Source: JAFGPL01 sp963781805 (lineage in GTDB: Bacteria > Bacteroidota > Bacteroidia > Bacteroidales > UBA10428). Taken from it: 64,000 nt of DNA. A program made the translations under genes and the position numbers. A model generated the notes under the pieces. That model saw only the letters and a program-made list of their open reading frames with translations. It did no database searches and was not told the DNA's origin. Location: contig CAWAHF010000004.1 of NCBI GenBank assembly GCA_963781805.1, positions 2,356,001 through 2,420,000 on the forward strand. The letters are read 5' to 3'. The stretch's first letter is position 1, and the number at the start of each line of letters is the position of its first letter. This document shows, in pieces, positions 1-8,383 of this stretch.

Positions 1-3000
1 TGAACTTCCAAAGGTTGATGTTCCTGATGGATCTTCAGGTAAGAATCTGCTAAGTACAAGCAGGGCAGCGAACTGTTTGTTCAGTTCTTCATTGCTGCTG
101 ATTTTACTTTTTACCAAATCACGGGTTGATTCTTCAACATTCGGAAGGTAAATATCATATTGAATATTTGGACTCATAAGTTTTCCGGTCATCAATATCT
201 GACAATCTACTGTGGTTTTTGTGGTACTGTTAATTTGTACGGATAAATCTTTCAGGGAAGCTTTGGTCCTGTAAATGGCTTTAAGATTAATCTCTGCATC
301 AAATGGATTTCCGTTCCAGTTTATGGTTCCCCCGTAATCAATCAGAAATTTTCTGTTAATTACATTCAGAAGGGTAAACAGGTATTCCCCTTCTTCCACA
401 GTATAGTTGCCATACATATTAAACTGTCCGAGGGTATTAATCTGCATTTTAAGATTGCCGGAACCGTTACCTTTTATTATATCTCCCACCGTTGGATCAA
501 ATATTAGCTGTACCTCGGCATCGGGGGTAACTTCCAAATCGAAATTTAACTGAAGGCCTGTCAGATTCACCTGGTATTTCTTTTCAATAGATTCCGTATT
601 TTCAGATTCATTGGGAGGAACAAAGTTTACAAAATTATATTGTGTAATGGTTTCCTGATTTGAAAGTGGAATATAAATACGCGTGTTTTTCTCTGTTTTT
701 GCATTTATATCCATGGTAATATTTTTAGGTGTTCCCCTGATGATAACGAGACCGGTTCCAAAAGCAGATCCATAAAACTGTGAATTATCCAAATGAGATG
801 TGTTCAGAAACTCAAAGTCTTTTGCATTTATTGTAAGATTAAATCTGAAGTTTTTAAGGTAGTTATTTGAAATGGTGCCATTTACTATCGAAGAATTTCC
901 ATAATTGTCAAAAACCTGCAGATCGTTGAATAAAATATTGTTTTTATCAATGGTAACCTTTTTGGTGAATTCGTACCTGGTTTTCAGGTAATTAACCGTA
1001 AATTCAGCTTTCTGCATCAGCAATTCACCTGAAAAAACAGGCTTTTTAATACTACCGTTGAGTTTCAGATTACCGGATGCAAGTCCCTTTAGATTACTTG
1101 CCAGATTTTTGATATAAGGATTGAACAAATCCAAGCGCAGTTTATTAAGATCAATATCAAAATCAAGTTTACCTTCTCCTCCGGGCAGATATTCACCTTC
1201 GATGGCAATGGTTTTCAGATTGCCACGTTTGGCATAGGCATCAATCTGTATAGATTTTTCGAGATTGTTCCATTGAGAATTAATAACTGTGTTTCCCAAC
1301 GTTTCATTATTTATCCCAAGGGAATCGATAGCAAGCTGCGAATAGAATACCGGATTTGCATAAACACTTGAAATATTGGCATTCCCGTTCATAATTCCGC
1401 TTATCCTAAAACCTTCTGAACCGGTGAACGAATTAAGATTATCAAGATTGAAGTCATGAAATTCGACATTCAGATTATCCTCCGGATTTTCTGAGATATC
1501 TCCATATATTCTGAAATACTGATCTTTATGATTGATGTAAATATTACCCACTTCAATTTTTCTTTTATCGATTCTTACATCGCATTGGGCAATGTTCCAT
1601 AACGTGTCATAGGTGATAATTTTTGTGGGCCTCAAATCAACCAGTAACATGGGAAAGGTATTATCATCCTGATGTTCAAACTGAATGGCTGCATTTATTT
1701 CACCCTTGTATGTTGCTGAATCCCAATTATTCCATCGAACTGTTAAATTAAGTGTATCTGAACCAATATCCGAAAGGATGGTAAAATTTTCCAGGTTAAT
1801 TTTATTACCGAGTACAAGATTTTCACTACCCGATGTCACATTAAATACCGAATCATCCGACTCCACATTCAAATAAAGATTATTCCAGGTATTATTCTTC
1901 ACCCTCAGCAGAGGTGATTGAGCATGAACATACAAATGATTGGAATCCGGTTGAAAAGTCCCCTCAATGCTTGTATTTTCTCCAATAAAATAATCCTGAA
2001 AAAAATAGTCAAAAATAGGTTTGGTATTTTTAAATTTCACGTTGAACTGAAAACCGTTTTTTAAATCGTCAAACACACATTTGCCCGAATCAATTAAGGA
2101 CGGCAAATAGTAATTAACAAACCTGTTCAAAGATTCATGAATTTTATCTACCTGGTAATTGCCTGAAACATCCACATCTACAAAATCTGACCTGAAAATA
2201 AAAGAATTTGAAACATGGTTGTTATATGCAGAAGCATACAGGTCATAAATCTGAATCTGTTGATCCTTTTTGGTGAACAAAGCATTAACAAGCTTCACAT
2301 TTCCGTTCATATTGCTCAATGAATTTCCTTCCGCATGAGCTTCTATATCGAATGAGATTTCCTGTGAAGGATCTTTTGGATCAATATTCAGGGCATACAA
2401 ATTTGCTTGTGTTACAGAAGCACTAAAATCGTATCTTGGAGTATCGCTGGCAATATCAATAATTCCCTTAAAGTCAAATACAATGTTTGGATCTTTAACA
2501 TATACGTCTCCATTAAACCTATTATTTTGAAGTATACCGGAAAGCTTAATATTTCTATATACATAATGCTTAAGTTCAAGATATTGAATTTCACCGTTTG
2601 TATTTGCAGATAAAGATTTTCCCGATTCGATTGAACCATCTGTTTTAACCTGAAAAGATATATTGCCTATGTTCTTTTCATTCTGAAGTAATTTACCAAG
2701 TTTAAAATTCTCTGTTGTAACCTTTCCACTGAAAATCAAATTTTGCGAGGTATCTGGTTTTAGCAATACATCTGTCTTTAGCAAACCCAGGTCAGAAATT
2801 AACGTGCCATACGCTACAAAATCATTCACAAAACCGGTAAACTGACCAGAATAATGGAAGACTCCCATTTGATCTAGTATTTCCGGAAATTTTAATTGCC
2901 TGTTTCCGGGTAACGTAAATTCTTTAAGATCCGACACCCTGGTTTGCAATTTATTGAATTTAGCATAAATAAATGTTTCGTTGATATCGGGTAAACCATC

Positions 3001-3978
3001 CAGATCGAAATTGCCGGAAAGGCTAGAATATTTTCCAAATTTAATATGGATATTCTTACCAGATAAATTATCAACAGGACCTCTGAACTCACCCGAAAGT
3101 ATTAAGGACTGATAGGAATCACGAAATACGGGCGCAAAATAAGAAAGATCGTATAAGTTAAGACTGGACTCCAATACAGAGACATCAAAATGGATATTTG
3201 AATAAAGCGTTTCTGTTCTGAAATCGCTATAATTGTTAAAATAAAGATTTGCCCTGAGTCCGTTTATTGACGAAAGTGGAGTAACTATGGCATAGTCCTC
3301 AAAATTTAGTTGCGTATTGCATATGCTGGTTTTTGAACTGAAATTTGAGAGATTAAATCCACTTATTTCGTGAAAATTAAGCTCTTTAATGATAAAATTG
3401 AGGGTATCGGCTTCGGGTTTAAACCTTCGTAAATCTATATTAAGATTACTTAACTTAATATCATTAAAATTGATACCATATTCTTTATCCATTGCACCGA
3501 AACTTGCCAGATTGAAACGGCTGTTGTTGATCCTGATATTTTTAATTTCCAGATCCCATCTATCTTTTTTACCATTTCCTTTTTTAAGAAATTTATCAAG
3601 AATTAACTTTAGATTAATGGTTCGGGTAGAATCGATATAGAAATTAATAAATGCGTCTTCCAGTGTAACTCTCTGAATGGTAAGAATTTTTTTCCTGATT
3701 TTTGGCTGTGATATGCTTGCTGTAACCTTCTCGGAATATAGCAGGGTGTCACCGGCTAAATCTTCAATATATAAATTATTTATTTGTAATTTATTGAAAA
3801 ATGTTATTGCAATCTCACCCACCGAAAATTTTGTATGGATATTATCAGACATGTATTTTAAAGTGCGTTTTGCCACCAGTGTTTGCACATAATCACTCTG
3901 AAGCGCAATAAATGCAGTTAATGGAATAAACAAAACAAAGAGTATTACAATGCCAAATATTTTAAGTGTCTTTTTGAT
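1..3978 (-). CDS. tamB: TamB-like translocation/assembly module protein (partial, continues past the left edge)
   Basis: The minus-strand reading frame is open from about 3978 to position 1, about 1326 codons, and continues outside the window. It begins with one hydrophobic segment (IFGIVILFVLFIPLTAF), then a region typical of Bacteroidota TamB (IEDLAGDTLLYSEKV), then a very long beta-rich repetitive body. Near the window edge is the conserved DUF490/TamB C-terminal region (VEEGEYLFTLLNVINRKF, GTINWNGNPFDAEINL, MTGKLMSPNIQYDIYLPN, LLVLSRFLPE). TamB is an inner-membrane-anchored periplasmic beta-helical protein involved in outer-membrane protein or lipid transport. It is divergent from tsaD. 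The start is unclear: no ATG, GTG or TTG lies in frame between the upstream stop (4026-4024) and a TTG at 3933 inside the membrane segment. The first ATG, at 3852, would remove the anchor. I give 3978 (ATC before two lysines) as a nominal boundary. Family assignment is secure; the start is not. Confidence 0.88.
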   Translation of the reverse strand, partial: MKKTLKIFGIVILFVLFIPLTAFIALQSDYVQTLVAKRTLKYMSDNIHTKFSVGEIAITFFNKLQINNLYIEDLAGDTLLYSEKVTASISQPKIRKKILTIQRVTLEDAFINFYIDSTRTINLKLILDKFLKKGNGKKDRWDLEIKNIRINNSRFNLASFGAMDKEYGINFNDIKLSNLNIDLRRFKPEADTLNFIIKELNFHEISGFNLSNFSSKTSICNTQLNFEDYAIVTPLSSINGLRANLYFNNYSDFRTETLYSNIHFDVSVLESSLNLYDLSYFAPVFRDSYQSLILSGEFRGPVDNLSGKNIHIKFGKYSSLSGNFDLDGLPDINETFIYAKFNKLQTRVSDLKEFTLPGNRQLKFPEILDQMGVFHYSGQFTGFVNDFVAYGTLISDLGLLKTDVLLKPDTSQNLIFSGKVTTENFKLGKLLQNEKNIGNISFQVKTDGSIESGKSLSANTNGEIQYLELKHYVYRNIKLSGILQNNRFNGDVYVKDPNIVFDFKGIIDIASDTPRYDFSASVTQANLYALNIDPKDPSQEISFDIEAHAEGNSLSNMNGNVKLVNALFTKKDQQIQIYDLYASAYNNHVSNSFIFRSDFVDVDVSGNYQVDKIHESLNRFVNYYLPSLIDSGKCVFDDLKNGFQFNVKFKNTKPIFDYFFQDYFIGENTSIEGTFQPDSNHLYVHAQSPLLRVKNNTWNNLYLNVESDDSVFNVTSGSENLVLGNKINLENFTILSDIGSDTLNLTVRWNNWDSATYKGEINAAIQFEHQDDNTFPMLLVDLRPTKIITYDTLWNIAQCDVRIDKRKIEVGNIYINHKDQYFRIYGDISENPEDNLNVEFHDFNLDNLNSFTGSEGFRISGIMNGNANISSVYANPVFYSQLAIDSLGINNETLGNTVINSQWNNLEKSIQIDAYAKRGNLKTIAIEGEYLPGGEGKLDFDIDLNKLRLDLFNPYIKNLASNLKGLASGNLKLNGSIKKPVFSGELLMQKAEFTVNYLKTRYEFTKKVTIDKNNILFNDLQVFDNYGNSSIVNGTISNNYLKNFRFNLTINAKDFEFLNTSHLDNSQFYGSAFGTGLVIIRGTPKNITMDINAKTEKNTRIYIPLSNQETITQYNFVNFVPPNESENTESIEKKYQVNLTGLQLNFDLEVTPDAEVQLIFDPTVGDIIKGNGSGNLKMQINTLGQFNMYGNYTVEEGEYLFTLLNVINRKFLIDYGGTINWNGNPFDAEINLKAIYRTKASLKDLSVQINSTTKTTVDCQILMTGKLMSPNIQYDIYLPNVEESTRDLVKSKISSNEELNKQFAALLVLSRFLPEDPSGTSTFGSS

Positions 3979-3985
3979 AACTTTG
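3978..3985 (+). promoter_or_regulatory. Candidate Bacteroidota -7 promoter element for tsaD
   Basis: TAACTTTG matches the Bacteroidota primary sigma -7 consensus TAnnTTTG and lies 52 bases before the tsaD ATG. I see no convincing -33 TTTG at the expected spacing. It falls inside the 5' end of the divergent tamB reading frame, so the two transcription units would overlap. Motif match only. Confidence 0.35.
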
Positions 3986-4037
3986 CAGTTTAGATTAGAG
4001 AACGTAAAAAAAATAAAAAAAGTTCAATAAAATACAC

Positions 4038-5057
4038 ATGAGCGTTAAAATTTTAGGCATAGAATCATCATGTGATGATACAGCTGCTGCCATAATTGAA
4101 GATGGGTTTATTCTTAGCAGTAGAATTGCCAACCAGGATGTTCACCGACAATACGGCGGCGTTGTTCCTGAACTGGCCTCCAGGGCTCATCAGCAGAATA
4201 TCATCCCGGTAGTTGAAACTGCTTTGAATGAAGCCGGGTGCAAAAAATCGGACATAAATGCCGTAGCTTTTACCCGGGGCCCCGGTCTCATGGGTTCTTT
4301 GCTTGTTGGTACCTCTTTTGCTAAAGGGTTCGCACTTTCAGCAGGTATTCCCATAATTGAAATCAATCATCTTCAGGCACATGTCCTGGCTCTTTTTATT
4401 CAACGTAAAAATGAATCAAAAATCCTGCCACAATTTCCATTTCTTTGCCTGCTTGTTTCAGGTGGTCACACACAATTAATAATTGTCAACGATTTTCTGG
4501 ATATGAAAATCATAGGCCAGACCATTGACGATGCTGCCGGAGAGGCATTCGACAAATGTGCAAAAGTAATGGGGTTTCCCTATCCTGGTGGTCCGTTAAT
4601 CGATAAATATGCAAAGGAGGGAAATCTTAATACATTTAAATTCAGTAAACCAAAAATTAAAGATTTTGATTATAGTTTTAGCGGTCTTAAAACTTCTTTT
4701 CTCTATTTTTTAAGAGACCGGTTGAAGGAAGACAAAGAATTTATTGAAAAAAATAAGGCAGATATTTGTGCCTCACTTCAAAAGACTATTATTGATATAT
4801 TACTTGAGAAATTAATGGCTGCATCAGAGCATACCGGTATAAACGAAATCGCCATTGCAGGAGGAGTATCAGCTAATTCAGGACTCAGGAATGCAATTAT
4901 CACACAGGGGAATCTGAAAAAGTGGCAAATTCATATCCCTGAATTTCAATATTCAACAGATAATGCTGCAATGATTGCCATTACAGGTTATTACAAATTT
5001 TTAAAGAAACAATATGCCTCCCTGGATGTCTTTCCATTTGCCAGATTTAAAGCTTAA
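4038..5057 (+). CDS. tsaD: tRNA N6-adenosine threonylcarbamoyltransferase TsaD
   Basis: TsaD transfers the threonylcarbamoyl group from TC-AMP to A37 of tRNAs that read ANN codons, working with TsaB and TsaE. The 339-residue length is normal. Visible hallmarks are the N-terminal GIESSCDDTA motif (residues 7-16), TRGPGLMGSLLVG (79-91), the metal-binding HLQAH (H111 and H115), SGGHTQL (141-147), AGGVSANSGLR (274-284) and the C-terminal STDNAAMIA with the metal-ligand aspartate D308. The ATG at 4038 begins the conserved start of the family. It is divergent from tamB, a pairing I associate with Bacteroidota genomes. The next gene is 368 bases away, so it is probably monocistronic. Confidence 0.97.
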   Translation: MSVKILGIESSCDDTAAAIIEDGFILSSRIANQDVHRQYGGVVPELASRAHQQNIIPVVETALNEAGCKKSDINAVAFTRGPGLMGSLLVGTSFAKGFALSAGIPIIEINHLQAHVLALFIQRKNESKILPQFPFLCLLVSGGHTQLIIVNDFLDMKIIGQTIDDAAGEAFDKCAKVMGFPYPGGPLIDKYAKEGNLNTFKFSKPKIKDFDYSFSGLKTSFLYFLRDRLKEDKEFIEKNKADICASLQKTIIDILLEKLMAASEHTGINEIAIAGGVSANSGLRNAIITQGNLKKWQIHIPEFQYSTDNAAMIAITGYYKFLKKQYASLDVFPFARFKA

Positions 5058-5425
5058 AATTACTCCAATATCAGAAGGGTTATGATATTTTGATTTGTGA
5101 TTTGAAAGCAACGAACCTTTATTTCCAAGATTCAGTTCAAAGGTTGTTCAATTTTTTTGTTAAATCGGGAACCTGAAATTCTTTGTTACAAATGACTAAA
5201 TCCCTGATTTTTCTTTACCTGTTTTCTCAAAAAATTTAACAAATCAGAAAAAACGTTGAAGTTTTTTGACAAATTGTTAATTATTTGTGATGAATAGTTC
5301 TTTAATTACTAAAATGTTCGTTTAATTTTATAAATTATTTTTTAAACTTAATAAACCAAAACTTATTTTCCCGGTAAGAATTTAAATAACTTAAGCCAAT
5401 TAGGGAATTACAGAAAATATATAAC
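5058..5425. other. Intergenic region between tsaD and siaC
   Basis: This 368-base AT-rich stretch holds no open frame of note, no RNA gene and no strong terminator. The segments TTGTTAAAT (near 5158) and ATTTAACAA (near 5235) are inverted copies about 70 bases apart, and CTGATTT/AAATCAG also recurs inverted between them, so a weak long-range fold is possible. The promoter of siaC should lie in its right half, but I found no clean TAnnTTTG match. Confidence 0.4.
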
Positions 5426-5800
5426 ATGGATAATCTGCTAATTGAAAGCACGAAGAAAACCCCCGAAGTTGCCTTTAACATTGATGGGAAAATAAGAATT
5501 AGCGGTAGATCAATCCCTGAAGATGCTACAAAATTCTATGACGATCTTTACGAATGGGTCTACTTTTACTGCCAGGAACCACCCGATTCTACTACGGTTG
5601 ATATTGAACTCGAATATTTCAATAGTGGTTCATCCAAAGCTATTCTTCATATTTTAAGGGCGCTTGTTGATATTTCCAAGAAAGGACATAAGCTTACCAT
5701 AAACTGGTACTACGAGGAGGGTGATGACGATATCATGGAACGAGGTGAGTATTATGAATCAATTCTGGAAACCAAATTCAATTTTATTGAGACTCAATAA
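5426..5800 (+). CDS. siaC: SiaC-family regulatory phosphoprotein (DUF1987)
   Basis: The 124-residue protein matches the SiaC/DUF1987 family throughout: an N-terminal strand pair with TPEVAFNIDGKIRISGRSIP, a central IELEYFNSGSSKAILHIL carrying the phosphorylatable Ser/Thr region (about residues 70-77), and a C-terminal helix ending in YESILETKFNF. In Pseudomonas SiaC is phosphorylated by the kinase SiaB, dephosphorylated by the PP2C-type phosphatase SiaA, and when unphosphorylated activates the diguanylate cyclase SiaD. No siaA, siaB or cyclase gene is nearby, so the partners must be elsewhere or the role differs. The gene stands alone and its last 17 bases overlap tail-to-tail with the converging permease gene. 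Family assignment is confident; cellular role is not. Confidence 0.85.
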   Translation: MDNLLIESTKKTPEVAFNIDGKIRISGRSIPEDATKFYDDLYEWVYFYCQEPPDSTTVDIELEYFNSGSSKAILHILRALVDISKKGHKLTINWYYEEGDDDIMERGEYYESILETKFNFIETQ

Positions 5801-6905
5801 CATCCTGCTTATTTCTTTTTCTTCTTTTTAAAAAAATCTTTATATTCTCGACAGTCAAAGCATGTTTTTTTGTTCCTTTTGTACCTAACAGAAATGAATA
5901 AGCCTGTAATCCCGGCACATTTTTAATCACTATTTTAAACATTGCCAAAAACGGTATAACTACCAACATACCCGGAACTCCCCAAATCATTGCACCCAGA
6001 ATCAGGCCCAGAATAATGAAAAACGGATTGATTCTAACGTTGTTACCAACAATATTCGGACTCAGAATATTGTTTTCAACAAAATGAACAATTAATACAA
6101 AAATCAAAATTCTTAAGGAATATATCGGGGAATCCTGCGTAAGCAGTGCATATAGAAATGGGAATAACCCACCGATAAAATTTCCGAAATACGGGATGAA
6201 TGAAAAGACGGCCGAAATAATACCCATGATTACCGGGTACTCCAATCCAAGGATCAGATAACCCAACGAATTGAATATGCACAAAATCAGGACAACTGTT
6301 GTTACTCCCAGCATATATCTTGTAACTACCGTGGAAATTTCTTTCAGTACTTTTACAGTAGTTAATCTGTTTTCCTTACCAACAATTTTAAGTATAAAAT
6401 AGGCAAATTTTGTCCTGTAATAAAGAAATAGAAATATATAAACAGGCTGCATTCCAATCATAAATAATGTTCCTGTAGTAGCCGAAAATATCTTTTCCGA
6501 TTTTATTTTTAAATCCAGGAACCTGTTGTTAATAAATTTATCAGTAATATAATCCGGAATACCTATTGTATTTTTTAGTGCTGTTTCGAGTAATTTTAAA
6601 TTTCCAATAGCTTTTTCGCGAAAATTTGACAGATTATCAGAAAATAAATTGATCCTTTTGACAAATAAAAGTACTAAAAAGGCCAGTACAGAAATGGCTA
6701 TCAATAGGCTGATAATAATCGCCAGAATTCTGGGTAATCCTTTTTTTTCAAGAAAATTTGCTATCGGATAAAGAAGGTATGAGAGCAACATCCCAAAAGT
6801 TAAAGGATATAGAAAATCTCTTGCCAATATAATTCCATACAAAATAAGAAAGACAGTTATAAGAAAAAAAGTAATTCTGTATGATTTTATGGCCGCTTTA
6901 TACAT
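5784..6905 (-). CDS. AI-2E family transporter (PerM/YdiK-like permease)
   Basis: The 373-residue membrane protein has the AI-2E/PerM (formerly UPF0118) layout: two N-terminal membrane hairpins (about residues 9-45 and 60-85), a soluble loop segment (about 90-145) and a block of further membrane helices to about residue 335. Family signatures visible include PLTFGMLLSYLLYPIANFLE, ISAVFSFIPYFGNFIGGLFP and NNILSPNIVGNNVRINPF. The family contains autoinducer-2 exporters and Na+/H+ antiporters, so the substrate cannot be read from sequence. A basic, lysine-rich tail follows the last helix. It converges on siaC with a 17-base overlap and is divergent from the DUF3108 gene. Confidence 0.9.
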   Translation of the reverse strand: MYKAAIKSYRITFFLITVFLILYGIILARDFLYPLTFGMLLSYLLYPIANFLEKKGLPRILAIIISLLIAISVLAFLVLLFVKRINLFSDNLSNFREKAIGNLKLLETALKNTIGIPDYITDKFINNRFLDLKIKSEKIFSATTGTLFMIGMQPVYIFLFLYYRTKFAYFILKIVGKENRLTTVKVLKEISTVVTRYMLGVTTVVLILCIFNSLGYLILGLEYPVIMGIISAVFSFIPYFGNFIGGLFPFLYALLTQDSPIYSLRILIFVLIVHFVENNILSPNIVGNNVRINPFFIILGLILGAMIWGVPGMLVVIPFLAMFKIVIKNVPGLQAYSFLLGTKGTKKHALTVENIKIFLKRRKRNKQDVIESQ

Positions 6906-7018
6906 ATTAAAATAACATTACAATACGTTACAAATTTATCAAAATTGATAATGTTAATATCCGAACCTGATATGAAATTAAAAAAATGGTAATATTTGTG
7001 CATAATTTTTAGTGAGTC

Positions 7019-7834
7019 ATGAAAATAGTTAAAGGATTCATGTTATTTTCTTTCTTATTTTTTGGACATACTGAGGCACAAAAGACCTGTGATGCCCTTG
7101 AGATAAATTTTCAACCAGGCGAATCGTTAGATTATGTGGTATCGTACAACTGGTTTGTTATCTGGACAGAAGTAGGTGAAGTAACCTTCTCTATGGAAAA
7201 GACAAATGTCGGTGAGACCTCATGTTACCATCTTTTGGGCGTTGGAGAAACCTATCCCGGCTGGGATTTGTTTTTTAAAGTGAGAGACAGCTATGAATCA
7301 TGGGTTTATCCCGAAACATTAAAACCATTTTATTTCAAACGAAAAGTAAGAGAGGGAGGTTATAATATTGATATCAGCTATCTGTTCAACAGGAAAAAAA
7401 AATATGCTATAAGTTCGTATAAGGTAAACCAGAAGCCTGAACAGAAAGATACCCTAAAAATTACCGATTGCACTTTTGATATCATGTCGGTATTATATTA
7501 CGCAAGAACCTTGGATTACTCAAAACTTGAAGTAAATCAAACGATTCCATTTACAATACTTCTCGACAGAAAACTTGAGAATGTTTATTTCAGATATTTG
7601 GGAATAGAACCTTTAAAAATCAGACATTTGGGTGAATTCGAATGCATTAAGCTTTCTATTCTGGTTGTCGCCGGTTCTGTTTTTAAGGGTGGAGAATCAA
7701 TGACTCTCTGGATCACAAACGATAAAAACAAAATACCGGTCTATCTCGCGTCTCCGATAATTGTCGGTTCGGTAAAAGTCAAATTACAATCCTACAACAA
7801 TCTGAAATACCCCCTGGAATCTTTAGTTAATTAA
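7019..7834 (+). CDS. DUF3108 domain-containing secreted protein
   Basis: The 271-residue protein begins with a Sec signal peptide (MKIVKGFMLFSFLFFGHTEA, cleavage probably near residue 21) and then matches the DUF3108 family: FQPGESLDYVVSYNWFVIW, EVGEVTFSM and a run of beta strands typical of a periplasmic barrel-like lipid-binding fold. Members are common in Bacteroidota envelopes and their function is not known. It is transcribed away from the permease gene and 125 bases before rseC. The AATATTTG at about 6991 is close to, but does not match, the -7 promoter consensus. No catalytic motif is evident. Confidence 0.82.
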   Translation: MKIVKGFMLFSFLFFGHTEAQKTCDALEINFQPGESLDYVVSYNWFVIWTEVGEVTFSMEKTNVGETSCYHLLGVGETYPGWDLFFKVRDSYESWVYPETLKPFYFKRKVREGGYNIDISYLFNRKKKYAISSYKVNQKPEQKDTLKITDCTFDIMSVLYYARTLDYSKLEVNQTIPFTILLDRKLENVYFRYLGIEPLKIRHLGEFECIKLSILVVAGSVFKGGESMTLWITNDKNKIPVYLASPIIVGSVKVKLQSYNNLKYPLESLVN

Positions 7835-7924
7835 TTATATATTATGATATTAAGAATCTTATTTAAATTCAAACTAAATTATAAAAAAATAGATTAAATC
7901 ACATTTCACTTGAAAGAACATAAT

Positions 7925-7932
7925 TATTTTTG
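7925..7932 (+). promoter_or_regulatory. Candidate -7 promoter element for the rseC-rnf operon
   Basis: TATTTTTG matches TAnnTTTG exactly and lies 27 bases before the rseC ATG in the 125-base gap after the DUF3108 gene. The -33 region is weak (an ATTT about 18 bases upstream). The position fits a promoter for the whole seven-gene Rnf cluster, since all later gaps are 14 bases or less. Confidence 0.4.
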
Positions 7933-7959
7933 TAAATTCTCAAAACGGGATGTCATTTA

Positions 7960-8382
7960 ATGAGTTCTACTGACTGTATTGATCAAATAGGGATTATTGA
8001 AGAAGTGAAAGAACATAGTGTACGTGTTCGCTTTCAATCAGCCCCGGCATGCGGAAGTTGTTCAGCCAAAAGTTTGTGTTCTCCTGCAACACCCGATAAC
8101 AAAATAATCGAAATCGAAAACCAAAATGAAGGGTTTACCGTAGGAGAATCAGTTAAAATTTCAATCTCAAAAAAAATGGGATTTATTGCGTTGTTTTTTG
8201 GTTATGTGTTGCCTTTCCTGCTGGTACTTTGTACGCTTATCTTTACAATTTCTTTAGGAATAAGGGAATCACTTTCAGGATTGCTTTCCATTTCTATCTT
8301 ACTGCCTTATTATTTTTTGATCTACCTGTTCAGAGAAAAAATGAATCACATGTTTATTTTCACTTTAGATAAACTTTACTGA
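7960..8382 (+). CDS. rseC: RseC/MucC-like SoxR-reducing system protein
   Basis: The 140-residue protein has the RseC/MucC architecture: an N-terminal beta domain with the cysteine cluster ACGSCSAKSLC (C31, C34, C40), then two membrane helices (about residues 70-92 and 97-120). RseC-family proteins accompany Rnf/Rsx complexes and are implicated in assembling or tuning them; in E. coli RseC works with RsxABCDGE to reduce SoxR. It is the first gene of the rnf operon and is followed by rnfB after a single base, which supports a functional link. Whether SoxR is a target here is unknown. Confidence 0.88.
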   Translation: MSSTDCIDQIGIIEEVKEHSVRVRFQSAPACGSCSAKSLCSPATPDNKIIEIENQNEGFTVGESVKISISKKMGFIALFFGYVLPFLLVLCTLIFTISLGIRESLSGLLSISILLPYYFLIYLFREKMNHMFIFTLDKLY

Positions 8383-8383
8383 T

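Noticed and set aside
4060..4080. Palindrome ATCATCATGTGATGAT near the start of tsaD
   Set aside because: It is produced by codons for the conserved ESSCDDT motif, so a regulatory reading is not needed.
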